64,000 nucleotides of DNA from CAVYXZ01 sp965223835 (lineage in GTDB: Bacteria; Chloroflexota; Anaerolineae; Aggregatilineales; Phototrophicaceae), in the NCBI GenBank assembly GCA_965223835.1, contig CBDCXQ010000001.1:4154001-4218000 (forward strand), written 5' to 3'. The notes under the pieces were generated by a model, which had not been told where the DNA came from, ran no database searches, and worked only from the letters and a program-made list of their open reading frames with translations. The first letter of the stretch is position 1. Every line of letters starts with the position of its first letter. A program made the position numbers and the translations under genes. This document shows, in pieces, positions 52,168 to 61,331 of this stretch.

Positions 52168-52961
52168 TCATTTGGTGAAGTACAGCGTATAATCGCGTTC
52201 GTGGCGAAACCCGACCTTTTCCGCCGTTTTCCACGAGCCAATATTGCCATCATCACAATGCCAGCCAACCTCAATGAAGCCGTTGGCATGTGCCTGTTCA
52301 ACACAGGCTGCAGCGGTGATGGCTGCTAGTGCTTGCCGTCGATAGTCCTCATGGGTGTGGATGCCGATCTCGGCGCGCGAGTCACTGACACAATCGGCCA
52401 GCGACCAGCTTACAACCTGCTGCTGGTGTAACGTGCAAAGCCAAAACCGTACTGCTCGTAGTGTGCCCGTGTTCCCCAGTTGTATTTAATCCAGTTCAGG
52501 ATGTGATCGGGAATGTCCAGTGCCTCATTATCGAGCAAATTGCTGTCAATGGGGCGCACAACGAATCCATCTGGCAAGCGCTCTCGCCAGTTCGTATATG
52601 CTAATTTGGTGCAGACATAATGCCGCCGGGTCATCTGGCGAACAGGTCGCGGGTGAAAAATGTTAGCCAGCGAGTTGACCCATGAGTCGGGGTCGACCGT
52701 CACTGCGATCCCCCAATCGGGCATGTTCGCGTCAAAGTGGGTCTGAAGGGCGCTGGTAAAAGTGTCACGGATTGAAACACCCACCAGATGCCGACCTTCA
52801 ACCGTCTCGATGTAGGCGGCACTTGGATTTTCGAGATCATTCACGAATATTCTGCCGGGATTGATACCATCTAATAGAGCGAGAATGGCGACATTGTAGT
52901 TCGCCAGTTCGGAAACTAGCGGACGAATACCTTCGTAGCGCGTTTTGCCAAGTTCGTGCAA
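52168..52961 (-). pseudogene. GNAT acetyltransferase (PF12746-like) with a one-base frameshift
   Basis: The first frame (52410-52961) encodes MHELGKTRYEGIRPLVSELANYNVAILALLDG...GFVVRPIDSNLLDNEALDIPDHILNWIKYNWGTRAHYEQYGFGF and then runs into a stop. Adding one T to the TTT at about 52442 restores CTLHQQQVVSWSLADC and continues through RAEIGIHTHEDYRRQALAAITAAACVEQAHANGFIEVGWHCDDGNIGSWKTAEKVGF to a stop at 52168-52170. That second part holds the acetyl-CoA site (EDYRRQALA, like the R/Q-x-x-G-x-A loop) of GNAT proteins. Intact length would be about 264 residues. Either a recent loss or a base-calling error in a T run. Confidence 0.8.
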
Positions 52962-52977
52962 TCAGTAACCCTGAGTT

Positions 52978-53017
52978 CAACACGGCACAAGCAGATTAAT
53001 CGGCCTGTGCCGTGTTG
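52978..53017 (-). terminator. Long stem-loop after the methyltransferase gene
   Basis: 12-bp perfect stem CAACACGGCACA / TGTGCCGTGTTG with a 16-nt loop, 23 bp after the stop of the gene at 53041. No T-run follows, so termination efficiency is unclear, but position and stability fit a transcript end. Confidence 0.55.
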
Positions 53018-53040
53018 CTTATCTAATCAATGCATCCAGC

Positions 53041-53802
53041 CTACAATTTTTCGCAAAGATAGATGAAACCCTCTTCGTCTGGCGACACCGGTTCACCCAG
53101 ATAGTCTTCATACCGCGCTACGATCTTAAATCCGTTGTAGTGCAGCAGTGCTTCCATTTCTTGCGGCATGACATAGCGAAGTGTGAGTTGCCAGGGCGGA
53201 CGCACGAGTTCTCCATCCACACCGTCCCAGCGCTCTTGACAGTGTTGGACGTACCACTGCCGGACGTGGTCAAACCACTGGATGCCAGATGCAAAGACTT
53301 GCCGTCCATTGGGGTGGGTTACATCATACCATGAGGTTTCTTCCAGTTCGTCTACCATACGATCTAGCTGAATAGGCATCGTATCAAAGAGAAATTGTCC
53401 TGAATCCGCCAGGTGTTCATGCACCCGTGCTAACATTGCCTCCTGATCGAGACGTGTTAACATGAAATTAAACACATCACCTCGCGCAAAGATAAATGCA
53501 TAGCGTCGGTCCAGATGAAAATTGCGCACATCTGCTTCTACCCATTGGATGGGTAAATCGCCCGTCCGCGAACGGGCATGGGCCAAAGAAGGAGCTGACA
53601 GCTCAAGGCCGGTTAAATCCGCTACGCCGTGTTGGGCCAACGGAATTGTGATGCGACCATAACCACAACCAAGTTCTAAAATGGGCCCCTTTGCCTTTAG
53701 TGCTAAATCGAGCAAAATAGTCTCATCAATTTTGGGTTCCCCACTCACCACCTCATCCATAATTGCGTCGGCATAAAATGACAAATTAATGGAATCAAAC
53801 AT
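53041..53802 (-). CDS. Class I SAM-dependent methyltransferase
   Basis: 253 residues. Motif I GPILELGCGYGRITIPLAQ (residues 34-52), acidic motif II end LTGLELSAPSLAHARSR, post-I ADVRNFHLDRRYAFIFARGDVFNFMLTRLDQEA, then a large beta-strand-rich C-terminus typical of small-molecule methyltransferases in the Methyltransf_25 group. GAGGAG precedes ATG 53802. Followed by a 12-bp stem-loop, monocistronic. Substrate unknown. Confidence 0.87.
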   Translation of the reverse strand: MFDSINLSFYADAIMDEVVSGEPKIDETILLDLALKAKGPILELGCGYGRITIPLAQHGVADLTGLELSAPSLAHARSRTGDLPIQWVEADVRNFHLDRRYAFIFARGDVFNFMLTRLDQEAMLARVHEHLADSGQFLFDTMPIQLDRMVDELEETSWYDVTHPNGRQVFASGIQWFDHVRQWYVQHCQERWDGVDGELVRPPWQLTLRYVMPQEMEALLHYNGFKIVARYEDYLGEPVSPDEEGFIYLCEKL

Positions 53803-53917
53803 CGCAATCTCCTCAAAATGTCGGTTATGACAGGTTGCACTTGTAAAGGTAATCCACTACCAGCAGCAATCATGATTCGAAAAAAAGGTGCCGCGAGATG
53901 CGGCAGTGACCCGTATC

Positions 53918-54931
53918 TTAATCATCTTCTTCCGCAAAGCGAATATCATCAGCGGCAGCGGTCGCCGCGTTGCCAAAGGCATATTCGTTCCACAGTTGAT
54001 CGGTCAGAGTCTGCGCATCCTGTTCATAACCCTGGCTGGCAAAATACTCACATACCCGCAAGATGTCGCGGCGCAAGATCATATAGGCGTTGGTATTGCG
54101 CTGATATTCCACCACCTGGGGAAAATCAATCAACGTGACCTCACCATTCCAGTAGAGAATGTTATAAGCTGAAAGATCGCCGTGTATCAGGCCCTGTTGC
54201 AACATGAGTTCGATGTTGCGCATTACCTCGGCAAACAGGGGTTCCGCCTCACCATCGTCCAATGTCACTGCGTTGAGCGTCGGCGCAGCCATATCGCTGT
54301 CGCCACAGTAACCCATCAGAATCGCGTTATCACTGGCCGCTAACGGTTTGGGCACACTGGCACCGACCTCATACAACGTTTGCAGTGTGTTATATTCATA
54401 CATCAGCCAGGAGGTATGCTCTACCTGCACACCCATGCGCGTTTTCTTGCCGATGGCCCGCATCAAACGATGATCGGTAGCTTTGACGGCTTTGCCATTG
54501 GCTTTGAGATGCCGCCTTCCTTCACGATAGGTCTTGTCGTTGCGCAAGTTGCGGAACATGCGCGGACGATAGACTTTGGCTGCGGCCAGTTCGACGCCGG
54601 TTTTGGGGGTGGCGGCACAGCGGTACACGCTGGCCTCCTTGCCTCCCCGCACACGTCCCAGCACATCGCTCACATAGTCCATGTCATAGAACATCCGCAA
54701 TGATTGCAACAGCCAGCCTTCCTCGAACAGGCCAGGCACATAAGTCGTCTCGAACCCGCCTTCCAACCCGGTGAGATCCGCGATTTCATCTCGAATCTGA
54801 TCTTCGTCTTTCTTCGCAATATGTATGACTTTGGGCTTGCGCTTACGCCGGGCCTGGCGGTCACGCATCGGATCAAACTTAGCTTCAAAATCGTCATAAC
54901 GGTCATCGAAATAAGCGTCGTAGTCGCTCAC
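53918..54931 (-). CDS. RIO1-family atypical Ser kinase
   Basis: 337 residues, RIO kinase. N-terminal charged tail of 95 residues, nucleotide loop region VRGGKEASVYRC (STGKE-like loop), catalytic Lys in LAAAKVYRP, HGDLSAYNILYWNGEVTLIDFPQVVEY (catalytic HGDxSxYN and the metal-binding DFP), all conserved. RIO1/2 proteins function in pre-40S maturation in eukaryotes and archaea; bacterial copies are poorly known. The ATG at 54931 overlaps the stop of the upstream GNAT gene by 4 bp (ATGA) and the operon begins with rsgA, itself a small-subunit maturation factor. Confidence 0.9.
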   Translation of the reverse strand: MSDYDAYFDDRYDDFEAKFDPMRDRQARRKRKPKVIHIAKKDEDQIRDEIADLTGLEGGFETTYVPGLFEEGWLLQSLRMFYDMDYVSDVLGRVRGGKEASVYRCAATPKTGVELAAAKVYRPRMFRNLRNDKTYREGRRHLKANGKAVKATDHRLMRAIGKKTRMGVQVEHTSWLMYEYNTLQTLYEVGASVPKPLAASDNAILMGYCGDSDMAAPTLNAVTLDDGEAEPLFAEVMRNIELMLQQGLIHGDLSAYNILYWNGEVTLIDFPQVVEYQRNTNAYMILRRDILRVCEYFASQGYEQDAQTLTDQLWNEYAFGNAATAAADDIRFAEEDD

Positions 54932-55896
54932 TGTATTGTTTCCTTGTACTCGGTGTAAATTGCGTAACGTATGAGATCGTACTGGGGCACAAACCCCAGC
55001 CTTTGATTGAGTTCTCGAATAGGCACATTTCGCACCTCATTTTCCGTCAGCATCGTTTGGTATCCTTTAGCCTGGGCGAATTGCAGTGACCGGACTTTCA
55101 ACATCGTCGCGATGCCCAGCCTCCGAAAGTCCCGCGCCACACCAGTGGTACCAACATGCACGGATTGATCGATTGGATTAATCATCAGATAAGTTTGGCC
55201 GATAATGTTGTTCCCATGAACAGCCAGCAAATAACCATCGGCATGTATACGACCAGCGTCAAGCGTCCGATTCAGCCAGTCAATCATCTCGTCGAACGGT
55301 GGCGGCGTAAACGACATATCCGGTTCATCGCTGGTAGTTTCTTTGTCGAGATCATAGATTTTACGCAAATGATCGGGGTCCGACTCCATCTCACCCAATG
55401 TCTTGATTGTGATGCCCTGTGCCTCTAGCTTTGTTTCCAGATCACGATAAGGTGCTGAATCGAAATCGGCAACCGGATAAGTCGAACGCCGCATCCGGTT
55501 ATAGGCGGTATAACCGCGTTTTTCCAGAAAGTGGACCGCACCAGGCCAGGTGCTACGGGTTTCGGTCCGCAGCCGTATCGGTTGATATTCGACCAACGCC
55601 GTCACAAGTGTTTCATAGAGGGCGGTGCCGATGCCCTGACATTGAAAATCGGGCAACACTGCCACTTCGAACTGAAATGCGCGTGGATCATATTCCCAGG
55701 CATACTGGTCGTAGAGTGCTCGCCCAACCACCCCACCGTTAACCTCGGCAACCCATGCCCGTTTTAGATAGCGGGAATCATGTTGAGCATCCAATTCCTG
55801 CCATGCGGCAGCAAGCCGCCGCTCATCGGGATAAAGGGTGTTATGAACGACGGTAATGGCATCATAGTCCGCTAGTGTAAATTCGCGAATCTGCAT
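54928..55896 (-). CDS. Double-GNAT acetyltransferase
   Basis: 322 residues with two GNAT folds. First: QIREFTLADYDAITVVHN, then FEVAVLPDFQCQGIGTALYETLVTAL (acetyl-CoA binding QxxGxG, residue about 90). Second: SVHVGTTGVARDFRRLGIATMLKVRSLQFAQAKGYQTMLTENEVRNVPIRELNQRLGF, with RRLGIA as the CoA loop. Tandem GNATs such as mycothiol synthase-like enzymes share this layout. Overlaps the upstream GNAT by one base and the RIO1 gene by four, within the rsgA operon. Substrate not set; protein acetylation of ribosomal or assembly factors is a guess from context only. Confidence 0.88.
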   Translation of the reverse strand: MQIREFTLADYDAITVVHNTLYPDERRLAAAWQELDAQHDSRYLKRAWVAEVNGGVVGRALYDQYAWEYDPRAFQFEVAVLPDFQCQGIGTALYETLVTALVEYQPIRLRTETRSTWPGAVHFLEKRGYTAYNRMRRSTYPVADFDSAPYRDLETKLEAQGITIKTLGEMESDPDHLRKIYDLDKETTSDEPDMSFTPPPFDEMIDWLNRTLDAGRIHADGYLLAVHGNNIIGQTYLMINPIDQSVHVGTTGVARDFRRLGIATMLKVRSLQFAQAKGYQTMLTENEVRNVPIRELNQRLGFVPQYDLIRYAIYTEYKETIQ

Positions 55897-56465
55897 CAGC
55901 TTTCCACCTTTTGCAGAATGCCCACCACCTGAAACCAGACAGGCTCCCGTAGCGCATTCCGATAGAGCGTCATGCCGAGCTTGCGCATCACCCCCATCGA
56001 AGCGTGATTGTCGTAGTCGGTTGTCGCGACGATCTGTCTCAGGTTGAGTTGCCCAAAAGCAAACTTCACCAGCACCTGAGCGGCTTCAGTTGCATAGCCC
56101 TGCCGCCGAAACCGGGGATCAAATTCATAGAACAGACCAATTTCGGGTGTATTGGCAGTAGGCGTGATATCGATTTCGGGCGCATCAAACGGTATTAACT
56201 GCTCGAACGGACCGAACGCGAGCGGCAATCCCACGACGCCAATCACAGTCTGTGAATCCCTGTGAACCACTGCCCGGTCGCCAATCGGCGGTTGATACAC
56301 ATCGGCCATCTGCTGAACTAACGCCAGGCTCTGGTCAACATAGCGTTGACTGGATGCGATTTCCCTATTACCCAGCACCAGCGCCACCGCCGGACCATCC
56401 GTCGTCACAAACGGACGAATGATGAGACGTTCGGTTTCCAGCACCGGCATATGGACGTTCGTCAT
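55896..56465 (-). CDS. GNAT acetyltransferase, RimJ/RimL-like
   Basis: 189 residues. Start MTNVHMPVLETERLIIRPFVTTDGPAVALVLG and the core EIGLFYEFDPRFRRQGYATEAAQVLVKFAFGQLNLRQIVATTDYDNHASMGVMRKLGM are typical of the RimJ/L group that N-terminally acetylates proteins such as S5 and L7/L12, though many relatives modify other amines. The CoA loop is RRQGYATE. One-base overlap (TGATG) with the next gene and five bases from rsgA give tight co-expression. Whether it really modifies a ribosomal protein cannot be said from sequence. Confidence 0.88.
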   Translation of the reverse strand: MTNVHMPVLETERLIIRPFVTTDGPAVALVLGNREIASSQRYVDQSLALVQQMADVYQPPIGDRAVVHRDSQTVIGVVGLPLAFGPFEQLIPFDAPEIDITPTANTPEIGLFYEFDPRFRRQGYATEAAQVLVKFAFGQLNLRQIVATTDYDNHASMGVMRKLGMTLYRNALREPVWFQVVGILQKVES

Positions 56466-56470
56466 TACTG

Positions 56471-57664
56471 CTACTCCGGTAGTTCGCGCAGCATTTTGGT
56501 ATAGCTAAAGTGACGGCTCTCGGCCAATTCACCCGCTGCAACTGCTGCCCGTACCGCACAGCCCGGCTCATCGAGATGGCGACAATCATTAAAACGACAT
56601 CCAGCCGCCAGCTCAGCCAGATCAGGCATAAATTCAATCAGTTCATCTTGAACCAATCCACTCAAGCCAAATTCTCGAATACCAGGTGTATCGACCACCG
56701 CCCCGCCTGCTGCGAGTGGCAACCAATTCGCTTGAGTCGTAGTATGACGACCACCGGCATCGCCCACACTGCCGGTACGCAGATCAAGATTAGGGTCCAC
56801 CGCGCTGATTAACGACGACTTGCCCACACCGGAGAGTCCCGTCAGCACCGTTGTTTGATCGATTAGCCGTTGATGCAGTTGATTGACGCCCACCCCTGTC
56901 AGCGTACTGGTTAACACCACCGGGATTTCCAGTTGGCGATAGGGACGCAATGTCGTATCCAGTTCGCCCGCATCCTCCACCAGGTCAATCTTATTCACCC
57001 CGATCATGGCAGGCAGATCATTGCGGGCTGCCACCACCAGGTAACGGTCAATCAGCTCCGGCCACAGGTGGGGTTCGCGCCATGAAGCCACGATCAACAT
57101 CTGATCAATGTTGGCAACCAGCACTTGCAACAGATGGGCGTTAAAGACATCGGGCCGGGCCAGGAAACTTCGGCGAGGCATGACCCTTTCGACTACACCA
57201 CCGCCCACGCCATCCTCACGAACATAAACGTCATCGCCGACTGCCACCGCATTGGTAAAGCCCGTCTCGGCCACATCCAGATTTCCGCGCAAACTACAGA
57301 GCACCACGCGCTCATCAATCTGCACGCGGCACAAACCTTTGCTGGTTTCGATCACCCGGCCTGCGACCAGGTCTTCATCAATTGCGATGTCTTCCGGCGG
57401 TTCATCAACCGTTTGGTAAGCCATCTGCTCAACATTACGGCGGCGGTCGGATTCGTCAAGCGGCATAATCCGCTCAAAGTCGTCATAGTCGCCATCCATC
57501 ACCGCATCAACATCAAACCAATCTTTGCGCCGTGCCCCTTTTGACGAGACATTCCGTCGCATCTTCTTATTGGCTTTGCGTAATTGTTGCTTCCGCTCGG
57601 ATTTCTCCATGTTCTTCAAGTGATTATCGATTCGTTTTTGCTGCCGTTTAGTAACTTTACTCAA
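56471..57664 (-). CDS. rsgA: Ribosome small subunit-dependent GTPase A
   Basis: Circularly permuted GTPase that checks and releases maturing 30S subunits. 397 residues, longer than usual through a basic N-terminal tail of 60 residues (KQQKRIDNHLKNMEKSERKQQLRKANKKMRR). OB-fold follows (about 75-155, AGRVIETSKGLCRVQIDERVVLCSLRG), then permuted G motifs: GVNKIDL (G4), GLSGVGKSSL (G1), GRHTTTQAN (G2/switch) and DTPGIREFG (G3), and a C-terminal zinc knuckle (CRFNDCRHLDEPGCAV). First gene of the rsgA-GNAT-GNAT-RIO1 operon. A strong terminator lies 150 bp upstream, so the operon promoter must be between 57665 and 57810. Confidence 0.95.
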   Translation of the reverse strand: MSKVTKRQQKRIDNHLKNMEKSERKQQLRKANKKMRRNVSSKGARRKDWFDVDAVMDGDYDDFERIMPLDESDRRRNVEQMAYQTVDEPPEDIAIDEDLVAGRVIETSKGLCRVQIDERVVLCSLRGNLDVAETGFTNAVAVGDDVYVREDGVGGGVVERVMPRRSFLARPDVFNAHLLQVLVANIDQMLIVASWREPHLWPELIDRYLVVAARNDLPAMIGVNKIDLVEDAGELDTTLRPYRQLEIPVVLTSTLTGVGVNQLHQRLIDQTTVLTGLSGVGKSSLISAVDPNLDLRTGSVGDAGGRHTTTQANWLPLAAGGAVVDTPGIREFGLSGLVQDELIEFMPDLAELAAGCRFNDCRHLDEPGCAVRAAVAAGELAESRHFSYTKMLRELPE

Positions 57665-57809
57665 CGTTCAATGCTCCATTTGGTTTGGATAACGGCGCAT
57701 CACAGCCGAAGACCCGTTGATCGTCCCTATCGAAAGAACGATAGTGTAGGGGCAGGCGACTGTCTGTTCGCCGCTCGACATATGCAATTATCCAGTTCAT
57801 ACATGAATC

Positions 57810-57836
57810 AAAAACAGCCATGATCGTCCATGACTG
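57810..57836 (-). terminator. Rho-independent terminator of the 20-codon peptide unit
   Basis: On the minus strand CAGTCATG-6 nt-CATGGCTG (8-bp stem with one G-U pair) followed by TTTTT. It ends the transcript started at about 58028 before rsgA. Confidence 0.75.
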
Positions 57837-57865
57837 TTGGGAATCCAGCCACAACGACCCCGCGC

Positions 57866-57883
57866 AATGCGCCGCAACGCATT
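57866..57883 (-). ncRNA. Hairpin in the 20-codon peptide transcript
   Basis: AATGCG-TTGCGG-CGCATT, 6-bp perfect stem in a GC-rich part between the micro-ORF and the terminator. Flanking GCGCGGGG/complement segments allow further pairing. No RNA family recognised. Confidence 0.4.
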
Positions 57884-57934
57884 ACTGACGCGAGCGTGTT
57901 GTAGCAGCTAACTTAGATTGTAAAGCAGGGTCAG

Positions 57935-57997
57935 CTAAGCAGCAGGCACGCTCACTTTATTCACAACGGCAGCAAGTCCTGTGGTTATATACAGCAT
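57935..57997 (-). CDS. Predicted 20-residue peptide
   Basis: ATG 57997 preceded at 8-nt spacing by the perfect ribosome site AAGGAGG (complement of 58006-58012). The ORF reads MLYITTGLAAVVNKVSVPAA and stops at TAG. The peptide is hydrophobic with one Lys, long enough to span a membrane partly; it could be a membrane-active or regulatory micropeptide. Strong promoter upstream and a terminator 100 bp downstream make it a self-contained transcription unit of about 220 nt. No homologue recognised. It shows the same plan as the unit at 21109-21351. Confidence 0.5.
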   Translation of the reverse strand: MLYITTGLAAVVNKVSVPAA

Positions 57998-58034
57998 GTG
58001 AGGTGCCTCCTTCAGGTAGTGTGACAACGCTTAT

Positions 58035-58064
58035 AATTTAGCATAGGTACAGATTGTCTGTCAA
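58035..58064 (-). promoter_or_regulatory. Promoter of the 20-codon peptide unit
   Basis: Perfect TTGACA (58064-58059), 18-nt spacer, TAAATT (58040-58035) on the minus strand, with an overlapping TATAAG just downstream. Start near 58028, leader of about 30 nt. Confidence 0.65.
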
Positions 58065-58092
58065 GCAGGTCACAATGGCCCTTTTTTGACCA

Positions 58093-59118
58093 TTAATCGG
58101 CAGGCAGGGGCGGAATACCCTCCAGTTCCAACTCCTCTGCAAAATGACATGCGACGGTATGACCTGATGCAACCTGACGCAAGGGCGGTGTTTCCGTTTT
58201 GCACCGATCTTTGGCATAGCGGCAACGGGGGTGAAAATAGCAGCCACCGGGCGGGTTGGCCGGGTCGGCAACGTCACCTTCCAGCACAATCCGCTGGGAA
58301 CGGCGGCGAGGGTCGGGCACCGGAATCGCTGAGAGCAGCGCTTCCGTATAAGGATGTTTGGGATTATTGAACAACTCGTTGGTCGGGGCCAGTTCTACCA
58401 GCTTGCCGACATACATCACCGCTACCCGGTCCGCAATATATTCCACCACGCTCAGATCGTGCGAAATGAACAGGTAGGTCAGGTTTAATTCTTGCTGCAA
58501 TTCGATCATCAGGTTGAGGATTTGTGCGCGGACGGAAACATCCAGCGCCGACACCGCCTCATCGGCAACCACCAATTCGGGATTGAGTGCCAATGAACGG
58601 GCGATGCTGATACGCTGGCGTTGACCGCCGCTAAACGCATGAGGATAACGTCGCATATGTTCGGGGCGCAGTCCCACCCGCCGCAGCAGATAGACGACGC
58701 GGTCCTCAAGTTCTTGCCCACTCGACACCTCATGAATCCGCAACGGGTCGGCAATAATATCAAACACCGTCATTCGGGGGTTAAGCGAGGCATAGGGGTC
58801 CTGAAAGATCATCCGCACTTTTTGCCGGTAGGGCTTGAGTTGGACCTCATCCAGATGCGCCAGATCTTGCGGTTTGCCATTCTCCTGAAACAAAATTTCG
58901 CCGGCGGTAGGCTTATAGGCGCGGGCGATACAGCGACCGATGGTCGTTTTGCCACAACCGCTTTCACCAACCAACCCCAGCGTTTCGCCCGGTTGGATTT
59001 CAAAGCTGACATCATCAACCGCTTTGACATGATTAATCACCCGCCGCAAGAACCCCTTACGAATGGGGAAATACATCTTCAGGTTATTAATATCCAGTAG
59101 AGCTTGCGCGTCTGCCAT
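58093..59118 (-). CDS. oppF: Oligopeptide ABC transporter ATPase, OppF-like
   Basis: 341 residues, second ATPase of a peptide importer. Walker [15 protein letters not shown] loop [19 protein letters not shown] signature [15 protein letters not shown], Walker [16 protein letters not shown] loop SHDLSVV. The OppF/DppF-type C-terminal region with a cysteine cluster ([20 protein letters not shown]) is present and is expected to bind 4Fe-4S in this subfamily. Two bases after OppD. Last gene of the operon before the peptide unit. Confidence 0.93.
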   Translation of the reverse strand: MADAQALLDINNLKMYFPIRKGFLRRVINHVKAVDDVSFEIQPGETLGLVGESGCGKTTIGRCIARAYKPTAGEILFQENGKPQDLAHLDEVQLKPYRQKVRMIFQDPYASLNPRMTVFDIIADPLRIHEVSSGQELEDRVVYLLRRVGLRPEHMRRYPHAFSGGQRQRISIARSLALNPELVVADEAVSALDVSVRAQILNLMIELQQELNLTYLFISHDLSVVEYIADRVAVMYVGKLVELAPTNELFNNPKHPYTEALLSAIPVPDPRRRSQRIVLEGDVADPANPPGGCYFHPRCRYAKDRCKTETPPLRQVASGHTVACHFAEELELEGIPPLPAD

Positions 59119-59120
59119 CG

Positions 59121-60128
59121 CTAAGAACTTTCCGCTTCATAGAGTAAACACCGCACACGCCGGCCATCTGCCAGTTGAATCAGGTCCGGGTGGATCACAT
59201 CACACTTGCCTGCCATGAATTGATCGCAACGCGAATGGAAGGGGCAGCCAGTTGGCCGGTTAAAGGGGTCCGGCACCGAGCCTTCAATCGGGTTAAGCTG
59301 CTGGGTACGTCCAGCACCCAGGCGAGGAATCGAACGCATGAGAGCCTGCGTGTAGGGGTGTTTCGGGTCATGGAACAAATCATCAACTGGAGCCTGTTCC
59401 ACCACCTCACCCAGGTACATGACCACCACTTCATCACAGGTTTCGGCAACGACGCCCAGATCATGGGTAATGAGCATGATGCCCATGCCAAACTGATCTT
59501 GCAGACCTTTCATGAGTTCCAGAATCTGCGCTTGCGTGGTGACGTCCAGCGCAGTCGTTGGCTCATCGGCAATCAGCAGCAGTGGATTACAGGAGAGCGC
59601 CATCGCGATCATCGCCCGCTGGCGCATCCCGCCGCTAAGTTGAAAGGTGTAGGCATCAACGTTCTGATCGGGGCGGGAAATGCCCACCAGACCCAACAAT
59701 TCGATGGCCTGATCGCGGGCCTCCTGTTTGGATAGCGGACGGTGTAGTTGAATCGCCTCAATAATCTGGTTGCCAATGGTATGCACCGGACTCAGCGAGT
59801 TCATCGGCTCCTGAAAGATCATGGCAATCGCGTCGCCCCGAATCGAACGCATGTCTTCGCCATACTCATCCAGACCTGCCAGGTTCACCTGACCGGCACC
59901 GTCGCCCCGGTCCAGCAACACATCACCGTCAACCACGCGTCCCGGCTTCTCGACGATCTTTAAAATGGACATAGCCGTTACGCTTTTGCCGCAGCCGCTT
60001 TCACCAACAACGCCGAGCGTAATGCCGCGCCGCACGGTAAAATCGACGCCATCCACTGCCTTGACCGTACCTTCATCCAGGAAAAAATGGGTCTTCAGAT
60101 TTTTGACTTCAAGTAAAATGTCGTCCAT
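59121..60128 (-). CDS. oppD: Oligopeptide ABC transporter ATPase, OppD-like
   Basis: 335 residues, partner ATPase of OppF. Walker [16 protein letters not shown], signature [17 protein letters not shown], Walker [16 protein letters not shown] loop ITHDLGVV, and the C-terminal [21 protein letters not shown] cysteine box. GAGG precedes ATG 60128. 12 bp after the OppC gene. Complete and intact. Confidence 0.93.
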   Translation of the reverse strand: MDDILLEVKNLKTHFFLDEGTVKAVDGVDFTVRRGITLGVVGESGCGKSVTAMSILKIVEKPGRVVDGDVLLDRGDGAGQVNLAGLDEYGEDMRSIRGDAIAMIFQEPMNSLSPVHTIGNQIIEAIQLHRPLSKQEARDQAIELLGLVGISRPDQNVDAYTFQLSGGMRQRAMIAMALSCNPLLLIADEPTTALDVTTQAQILELMKGLQDQFGMGIMLITHDLGVVAETCDEVVVMYLGEVVEQAPVDDLFHDPKHPYTQALMRSIPRLGAGRTQQLNPIEGSVPDPFNRPTGCPFHSRCDQFMAGKCDVIHPDLIQLADGRRVRCLLYEAESS

Positions 60129-60140
60129 GAAATGCCTCGA

Positions 60141-61316
60141 TCAGGCGTAAGGATCAGCCGCGTCACGCAGGCCGTCCCCCAGGAAATTCAACGCGAGTAC
60201 CGCGACCACCACGCCCAACGCCGGAATCAAGAGCCAGGGAGCCGTTGCCACACTGCGCACGTTTTGCGCTTCTTGCAACAACACGCCCCAACTGACCACC
60301 GGTGGCCGCAACCCCAGGCCAAGAAAGCTCAATGAGGTTTCTGCCAGGATCATGCCGGGGATCGCCAGCGTAATCGACGCGATGATGTGACTATAAAACG
60401 CCGGGAGCATGTGCTGGAACATGACCTTGCGTTGACTGGCACCATCGAGACGGGCGGCCATCACAAAGTCTTCTTCACGCAACGACAAAAAGCGTCCACG
60501 AACCACGCGCGCCAAACCCGTCCAGCCGATTATTGACAGGATAATCGTAATGGCAAAATAAACTTGTAGCGGCCCCCAGGTCTTAGGTAGCGCTGCCGCC
60601 AACCCCAACCAGAGCGGAATAGTAGGTAATGAGCGGATAAACTCGATAATGCGCTGAATCACATTGTCAACTGCACCACCGTAATAACCGGAAATGCCGC
60701 CGAGAACGATGCCTAATATTAAGCTAATCGTGACACCGATCAACCCAATCGACATCGAGACACGCGTCCCCAACACCATCCGGCTCAGTACATCGCGGCC
60801 CAATCGGTCGGCACCAAACAGGTAGAGCGTTTCATCAGGATCCTGGGTCCCAATCAGGTGAATGTCCGATTCGACAAGGCCCAGAATCTTGTAGGACCAA
60901 CCCCGCACAAACAACCGAACCGGCACTTTATTCTCCGGGTCAAGCACAAAGGTTCGACGCAGCGCTACCGGATCAACCTCAACTTTGTAACCCAGCACAT
61001 GGGGATTAAAACCGTCTTCATCAAACAACACCAGCGTCTGCGGCGGGGCATAAGTGGCTTGGGTATTGGTCTGGTCTGGTGGCAACGGCGCAAAAAACTC
61101 GCCAAACAACGCCACCATATAGATCAGAATTGTCACAATACCACCCAGCATCGCCAGCCGGTGTTTGCGAAAGCGCCACCACATCAACTGCCACTGCGAG
61201 GCTACATAGATATTCGTTTCTTTTTCGCCGTCGGCAACCGGCACGGGCACAGCTACGCCACCGCTGACCGTCGCCTGGGCCAGGTTCACCTCAGGTTTAG
61301 GGACGCCGCTTTCCAT
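60141..61316 (-). CDS. oppC: Oligopeptide ABC transporter permease, OppC-like
   Basis: 391 residues, longer than usual OppC (about 300) because of an N-terminal extension of 40 residues and a periplasmic insertion of about 90 residues between helix 1 (AMLGGIVTILIYMVALFGEF) and the permease core. The core has the EAA-type loop (RVVRGRFLSLREEDFVMAARLDGASQRKVMFQHMLP) and the final LNFLGDGLRDAADPYA. AAGGAA precedes ATG 61316. 15 bp after OppB. Confidence 0.92.
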   Translation of the reverse strand: MESGVPKPEVNLAQATVSGGVAVPVPVADGEKETNIYVASQWQLMWWRFRKHRLAMLGGIVTILIYMVALFGEFFAPLPPDQTNTQATYAPPQTLVLFDEDGFNPHVLGYKVEVDPVALRRTFVLDPENKVPVRLFVRGWSYKILGLVESDIHLIGTQDPDETLYLFGADRLGRDVLSRMVLGTRVSMSIGLIGVTISLILGIVLGGISGYYGGAVDNVIQRIIEFIRSLPTIPLWLGLAAALPKTWGPLQVYFAITIILSIIGWTGLARVVRGRFLSLREEDFVMAARLDGASQRKVMFQHMLPAFYSHIIASITLAIPGMILAETSLSFLGLGLRPPVVSWGVLLQEAQNVRSVATAPWLLIPALGVVVAVLALNFLGDGLRDAADPYA

Positions 61317-61331
61317 GGTCTAATTCCTTTA

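Noticed and set aside
57700..57800. Hairpin CTATCG-AAAGAA-CGATAG and TAGGGGCAGGCGACTGTC-like text as a defined repeat family
   Set aside because: Looks like a degraded interspersed repeat, but only one copy is in the window, so it cannot be supported.
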